Positions 5,738-8,064 of a stretch of DNA of 8,064 nt are shown here, in pieces. Each line of letters begins with the position of its first letter. Position 1 is the stretch's first letter. Source of the stretch: Chloroflexota bacterium (GTDB lineage Bacteria > Chloroflexota > Dehalococcoidia > GIF9 > UBA5629); the NCBI GenBank assembly GCA_016875975.1, contig VGOF01000060.1, positions 1 through 8,064 of the forward strand, in the 5' to 3' direction. The position numbers and the translations under genes are program-made. Under the pieces are notes generated by a model. That model was not told the origin of the DNA. It saw nothing but the letters and a program-made list of their open reading frames with translations, and did not search any database.

Positions 5738-6145
5738 GTGAAATCATGTTTTCGTAAGTTCAGGTTCTCCGTGGTGTTAGCAGTTTTGAGCGTGTTGCTG
5801 GTGGCTGGCATCGCCTGCTTACCCACGGCTGGTGTGCAGGGTGGCCAGGGGCCAGTAATCTCCAGTCTTGTGGCGGAGCATCCCCAGATATATCCGGTGA
5901 GTTACACCAACATTATTTGTACTGCCCTGGACCCCAGCGGCGGCGAATTAAGCTATAAATGGTCCAGCACCGGCGGGACTTTGATAGGAGAGGGGGCCAA
6001 GGTCAGGTGGGAGGCGCCCAGCAGCTATGGCGATTACCATATTATGGTCGCCGTCCAGGATTCCGCAGGCCGCAGGACTGAGGGGACAGTAACTGTGACT
6101 GTGGTGGTGAAGCCTGAGGAAGCTTGTTGCGGGCGGGGGCGCTGA
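5738..6145 (+). CDS. Predicted lipoprotein with one PKD-like domain
   Basis: This is a 135-residue exported protein. A basic start (MKSCFRKFRF) and hydrophobic segment (11-26) lead to AGIAC at 23-27. C27 is the probable lipidated cysteine, although G at -3 is an unusual lipobox, so plain secretion or membrane anchoring is also possible. Residues 39-124 form one PKD/Ig-like beta-sandwich, with PVISSLVA (39-46), C61, KW (74-75), TGG, W91-EAP and YG-Y then V-V-D--G. The same pattern occurs twice in the protein from 6690, so the genes are local paralogs. The chain ends just after the domain in EEACCGRGR with two adjacent cysteines and no C-terminal partner domain. The start is GTG at 5738 with GAGGAGG (5723-5729) upstream. 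It is the first gene of the cluster. The binding partner is unknown. Confidence 0.85.
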   Translation: MKSCFRKFRFSVVLAVLSVLLVAGIACLPTAGVQGGQGPVISSLVAEHPQIYPVSYTNIICTALDPSGGELSYKWSSTGGTLIGEGAKVRWEAPSSYGDYHIMVAVQDSAGRRTEGTVTVTVVVKPEEACCGRGR

Positions 6146-6179
6146 AAACAACTATGGTTCGAGCATCAGGAGACCAGGG

Positions 6180-6560
6180 GTGAAAAGGGTGGTATTCAGG
6201 ACTGTTGTTGTAGCTTTGTTCTTGGTTTTGATTGTGGTCGTTGGTGGTTGTGCTAAGCCGCAGGAGACGGGGGGAGAGCTGAAGATACTAAGCCATCGCC
6301 TGACGGCCCACGGATTTGCTGGTGGGATGCCTCAAAGCACAGCCACGGTTACCGGCAGGGCTCAGAACGTGGGTGCTGTCACTATCAACTATGCACGGAT
6401 AGCGGTGAATTACTACGACAAAGACGGCAGGTTCCTGGCTACAGCCTCAGCCATAATGCAGAATCTGGCGCCGGGGCAAGTCTGGGATTTCACTGTCCTG
6501 TTTCAGGGGCCCGATGCCTGGAAGGCCGTGAAGTATGATATCGCTGCCAGCACCAAGTAG
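6180..6560 (+). CDS. Predicted FxLYD-like lipoprotein
   Basis: This is a 126-residue lipoprotein. MKRVVFRT and a hydrophobic core are followed by a good lipobox VGGC, with C24 as the lipidation site. Residues 33-122 form a single small beta-sandwich: a strand with TATVTGRAQNVGAVTINYARIAVNYYDKDGRFL, then NLAPGQVWDFTVLF and a final VKYDI strand. The combination of a conserved G-x-x-x-N-x-G, a YYD-DG turn and L-PG--W-F is characteristic of FxLYD domains in extracellular proteins of Bacteria and Archaea. The ligand of that domain is generally unknown. The start is GTG at 6180 with AGGAGA (6168-6173) six bases upstream. It lies 34 bp after the PKD-like gene and is probably co-transcribed with it. 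Confidence 0.85.
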   Translation: MKRVVFRTVVVALFLVLIVVVGGCAKPQETGGELKILSHRLTAHGFAGGMPQSTATVTGRAQNVGAVTINYARIAVNYYDKDGRFLATASAIMQNLAPGQVWDFTVLFQGPDAWKAVKYDIAASTK

Positions 6561-6611
6561 CAGGCAATTGCACAATAGCCAGCCAGTGATGTCCGAACCT
6601 GGCAGAAGTTA

Positions 6612-6640
6612 TTGCGACTGTAATATGAAAGTATTATACT
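6612..6640 (+). promoter_or_regulatory. Promoter before the large PKD-like lipoprotein (TTGCGA-N17-TATACT)
   Basis: A -35 box TTGCGA (6612-6617) lies 17 bp from a -10 box TATACT (6635-6640), with a start expected near 6647 and a leader of about 43 nt. The 129-bp gap after the FxLYD gene holds no terminator-like hairpin that I can see. The 6690 gene may therefore be transcribed both from this promoter and by read-through. Its -10 region TATTATACTT is identical to that at 5697-5706. Confidence 0.55.
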
Positions 6641-6673
6641 TACCCTGTAGTTCTGGTAGGACTATGAATTGGA

Positions 6674-6680
6674 GAGGAGG
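6674..6680 (+). promoter_or_regulatory. Ribosome binding site that decides the 6690 start
   Basis: GAGGAGG lies nine bases before the ATG at 6690. An upstream in-frame TTG at 6669 would place this site inside the coding region and add residues before the signal peptide, so the ATG is preferred. Confidence 0.8.
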
Positions 6681-6689
6681 ATAATTCAA

Positions 6690-7847
6690 ATGCGTATTCT
6701 CAGACTTAGCAGCAGTACATTTCTTGTAGTGTTGGCAGTGTTGGCATTGTTGCTCGGGGCATGTGGCCCCAAGGCGGCTCCACCGCCACCACCGACACCT
6801 GTGCCTGGTGGCAATCAGCCGCCAGTGATATCGAGCCTGCAAGCAGCGCAAATGCAGCTTTACCCATCCGGGAATACCGAGATACAGTGCATTGCTGCTG
6901 ATGCAGACGGTGACCAGTTGGACTTCAAGTGGGCGGCTACAGGCGGCGAATTTAGCGGTTACGGCCCTATCGTGATTTGGAAGGCACCGCCTGCTTATGG
7001 GACATATACGGTAACTGTTACAGTAAGCGATAAGAAGGGCGGTACAGCGCAATCCAGCCTGACTATGACGGTAGGCGCTAACCAGTCCCCTGTTATTTCC
7101 AGCCTGGTAGCCAATCCCACATCGATATTGCTTGGCGCCAGCACTACACTTACCTGCGTGGCTACCGACCCTGATGGCGATGTGGTGCGGTATAGCTGGA
7201 CGGCCAGCGAGGGGACTATAAGTGGGGTGGGCAACAAAGTTACCTGGATTGCACCTAACAAAGGCGGCAATTTCAGTGTCACCGTTATAGTAAGCGATGG
7301 CAAGGGCGGTGAAACCAGGGGCAATGTGATGATTCCTGTGTCTGCCGCTACGAAGACAGTCACGTTTAATATCGTAAAAGAGGAATCGGGCACTGTAGAT
7401 TCCGAGGGTGATAAAGATAACTCCAGGTATATGGCTGGTGACGATGCTAAGAATGTGGGCTATTGTGCCTTCTGGAGCTATGACATCTGGAGTCTGCAGG
7501 GAGCCAATATCATGGATGCCAAGCTGAAGTTCACCCTCAAAAGTGTGGCAGGCGACCCGTTCTCACAGACAACAGGGCTAAAAGGATTGCGTTTTTGGGC
7601 GGTGAAGTATGGTGATAAACTGCCCAAGTTCCAGTATACCGGGACGAAGTTAGACCGTGGAGGTGTGATACAGATGCAACCTCCGACTATAATCGACGTA
7701 ACTCCGGAGATAGCTCAACTGGCTAAGGCAGCAGCCACCAGGTTCCAGGTGGAAGCGTTGTTCATGAGCGCTACCAACGGTAATAGCGTTGCTGAATTCA
7801 TCGAGTGGACGGACGTGGAACTGGAAGTTACTTATTCGCCGAAATAA
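6690..7847 (+). CDS. Lipoprotein with two PKD-like domains and an uncharacterised C-terminal beta domain
   Basis: This 385-residue surface protein has a lipoprotein signal peptide ending LLGAC, with C25 lipidated. A proline-rich linker (29-40, PPPPPTPVP) follows and probably spans the distance from the membrane. Two PKD-like domains follow (about 44-128 and 133-218). Each has PVISSL, a conserved cysteine (C67, C156), D-DGD, a Trp pair, a W-AP turn and V-VSD-KGG. The last part (about 223-385) is beta-rich, with YMAGDDAKNVGY, a YDIWSL-GANIMDAKLKFTL strand pair, DVTPEIAQL and IEWTDVELEVTY. That layout recalls DNRLRE/CBM96-like modules found C-terminally in surface proteins, but the match is from memory and weak. 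It is paralogous to the 5738 gene in its domains. It has its own promoter and a strong terminator 30 bp downstream. The role may be binding of glycans or surface polymers, which is inference. Confidence 0.9.
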   Translation: MRILRLSSSTFLVVLAVLALLLGACGPKAAPPPPPTPVPGGNQPPVISSLQAAQMQLYPSGNTEIQCIAADADGDQLDFKWAATGGEFSGYGPIVIWKAPPAYGTYTVTVTVSDKKGGTAQSSLTMTVGANQSPVISSLVANPTSILLGASTTLTCVATDPDGDVVRYSWTASEGTISGVGNKVTWIAPNKGGNFSVTVIVSDGKGGETRGNVMIPVSAATKTVTFNIVKEESGTVDSEGDKDNSRYMAGDDAKNVGYCAFWSYDIWSLQGANIMDAKLKFTLKSVAGDPFSQTTGLKGLRFWAVKYGDKLPKFQYTGTKLDRGGVIQMQPPTIIDVTPEIAQLAKAAATRFQVEALFMSATNGNSVAEFIEWTDVELEVTYSPK

Positions 7848-7877
7848 CGCAGCGCTACCCGTAAGTGACAAAAACTG

Positions 7878-7913
7878 AAAAGAGAGGGCGGCAAGAGCCG
7901 CCCTCTCTTTTTT
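7878..7913 (+). terminator. Rho-independent terminator of the lipoprotein cluster
   Basis: A 15-bp perfect stem (7878-7892 with 7897-7911, GC-rich core GAGGGCGGC/GCCGCCCTC) has a 4-nt AAGA loop and ends in a run of six T residues (7908-7913). It sits 30 bp after the stop of the 6690 gene. The A-run on the other side gives partial symmetry, but no gene converges from the right. Confidence 0.95.
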
Positions 7914-7945
7914 GCTCTAGGGGTGCAATGTGGATTCAAAAGCCT

Positions 7946-7974
7946 TTGACTAACCATTGCTGCGGTGGTAATAT
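7946..7974 (+). promoter_or_regulatory. Promoter of the hrcA operon (TTGACT-N17-TAATAT)
   Basis: The -35 box TTGACT (7946-7951) is separated by 17 bp from TAATAT (7969-7974). A start near 7981 would coincide with the first base of the CIRCE element, which is the usual arrangement for HrcA-repressed genes read by the housekeeping sigma factor. Confidence 0.72.
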
Positions 7975-7980
7975 TAGGAG

Positions 7981-8007
7981 TTAGCAGTCTAAGGCGGAGA
8001 GTGCTAA
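7981..8007 (+). promoter_or_regulatory. CIRCE operator (HrcA binding site)
   Basis: TTAGCAGTC, nine bases, then GAGTGCTAA. The consensus is TTAGCACTC-N9-GAGTGCTAA, so the right arm is perfect and the left arm differs at one base (G for C at position 7). The element ends two bases before the ATG at 8010, and its spacer supplies the purine-rich AAGGCGGA that may serve as ribosome binding site. HrcA bound here represses transcription at normal temperature. The stem-loop in the RNA may also affect translation or stability. Confidence 0.95.
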
Positions 8008-8009
8008 AA

Positions 8010-8064
8010 ATGGCTAAGAGCCTGACGAAACGGAGAGAGGCGTTACTGCGGATAATTGTCGGGG
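8010..8064 (+). CDS. hrcA: Heat-inducible transcription repressor HrcA, N-terminal fragment (runs off the right edge)
   Basis: Eighteen codons are visible, encoding MAKSLTKRREALLRIIVG. The pattern LT-R---LL--IV is the start of the winged-helix DNA-binding domain of HrcA (typically LTxRQxxILxxIVxxYI). The gene lies directly behind a CIRCE element and a standard promoter, as hrcA does when it heads an hrcA-grpE-dnaK-dnaJ operon, so it would repress itself. A different CIRCE-controlled gene is unlikely, because neither GroES nor DnaK begins this way. The remainder and any operon partners lie outside the window. Confidence 0.88.
   Translation, partial: MAKSLTKRREALLRIIVG

Noticed and set aside
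6669..6689. TTG start at 6669 for the large PKD-like lipoprotein
   Set aside because: The extra residues are encoded by the ribosome binding site itself, and the signal peptide clearly begins at the ATG at 6690.
6609..7052. Minus-strand open frame of 147 codons over the start of the large lipoprotein
   Set aside because: It is antisense to the signal peptide and first domain, with a composition rich in Cys, Arg and His that is typical of a non-coding frame.

Overview
The window reads as a chromosomal stretch of a bacterium of moderate GC content, probably a member of the Chloroflexota and perhaps of the class Dehalococcoidia. The serine hydroxymethyltransferase resembles what I remember of Dehalococcoides GlyA, and small secreted or lipid-anchored proteins with PKD-like modules fit that group. 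The assignment rests on recall, not on a search. Nine complete genes and two edge-truncated genes are supported. There are no tRNA or rRNA genes, CRISPR arrays, insertion sequences or phage genes.

Left half, all on the minus strand. Read in the direction of transcription (right to left), this half holds: glyA (start 5614); a DrrAB-type ABC-2 exporter (ATPase start 4244, permease start 3255, ATGA overlap); a two-gene unit of exported proteins of unknown function (a glycine-octad beta-rich protein from 2330 and a 35-residue-repeat helical protein from 1815); a likely terminator hairpin (858-893); an OmpR/PhoB-family response regulator (start 789); and the first 26 codons of its sensor histidine kinase, which runs off the left edge. 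A pair of 11-bp tandem repeats with TTTACA cores lies upstream of the exported-protein unit. That spacing is typical of OmpR/PhoB-family binding sites, so the adjacent two-component system may control these two proteins.

Right half, plus strand. A 123-bp intergenic region (5615-5737) carries back-to-back promoters for glyA and for three predicted lipoproteins: a single PKD-like-domain protein (5738), an FxLYD-like protein (6180), and a 385-residue protein (6690) with two PKD-like domains and an uncharacterised C-terminal beta domain. The first and third share a clearly related domain and a shared promoter core, which suggests a local duplication. A strong intrinsic terminator (7878-7913) closes the cluster.

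At the right edge, a sigma-A-type promoter, a nearly perfect CIRCE operator and 18 codons matching an HrcA N-terminus mark the start of a heat-shock operon. Most of the window is cell-envelope biology (exporter, secreted repeat proteins, lipoproteins and their presumed regulator) set among the housekeeping genes glyA and hrcA.
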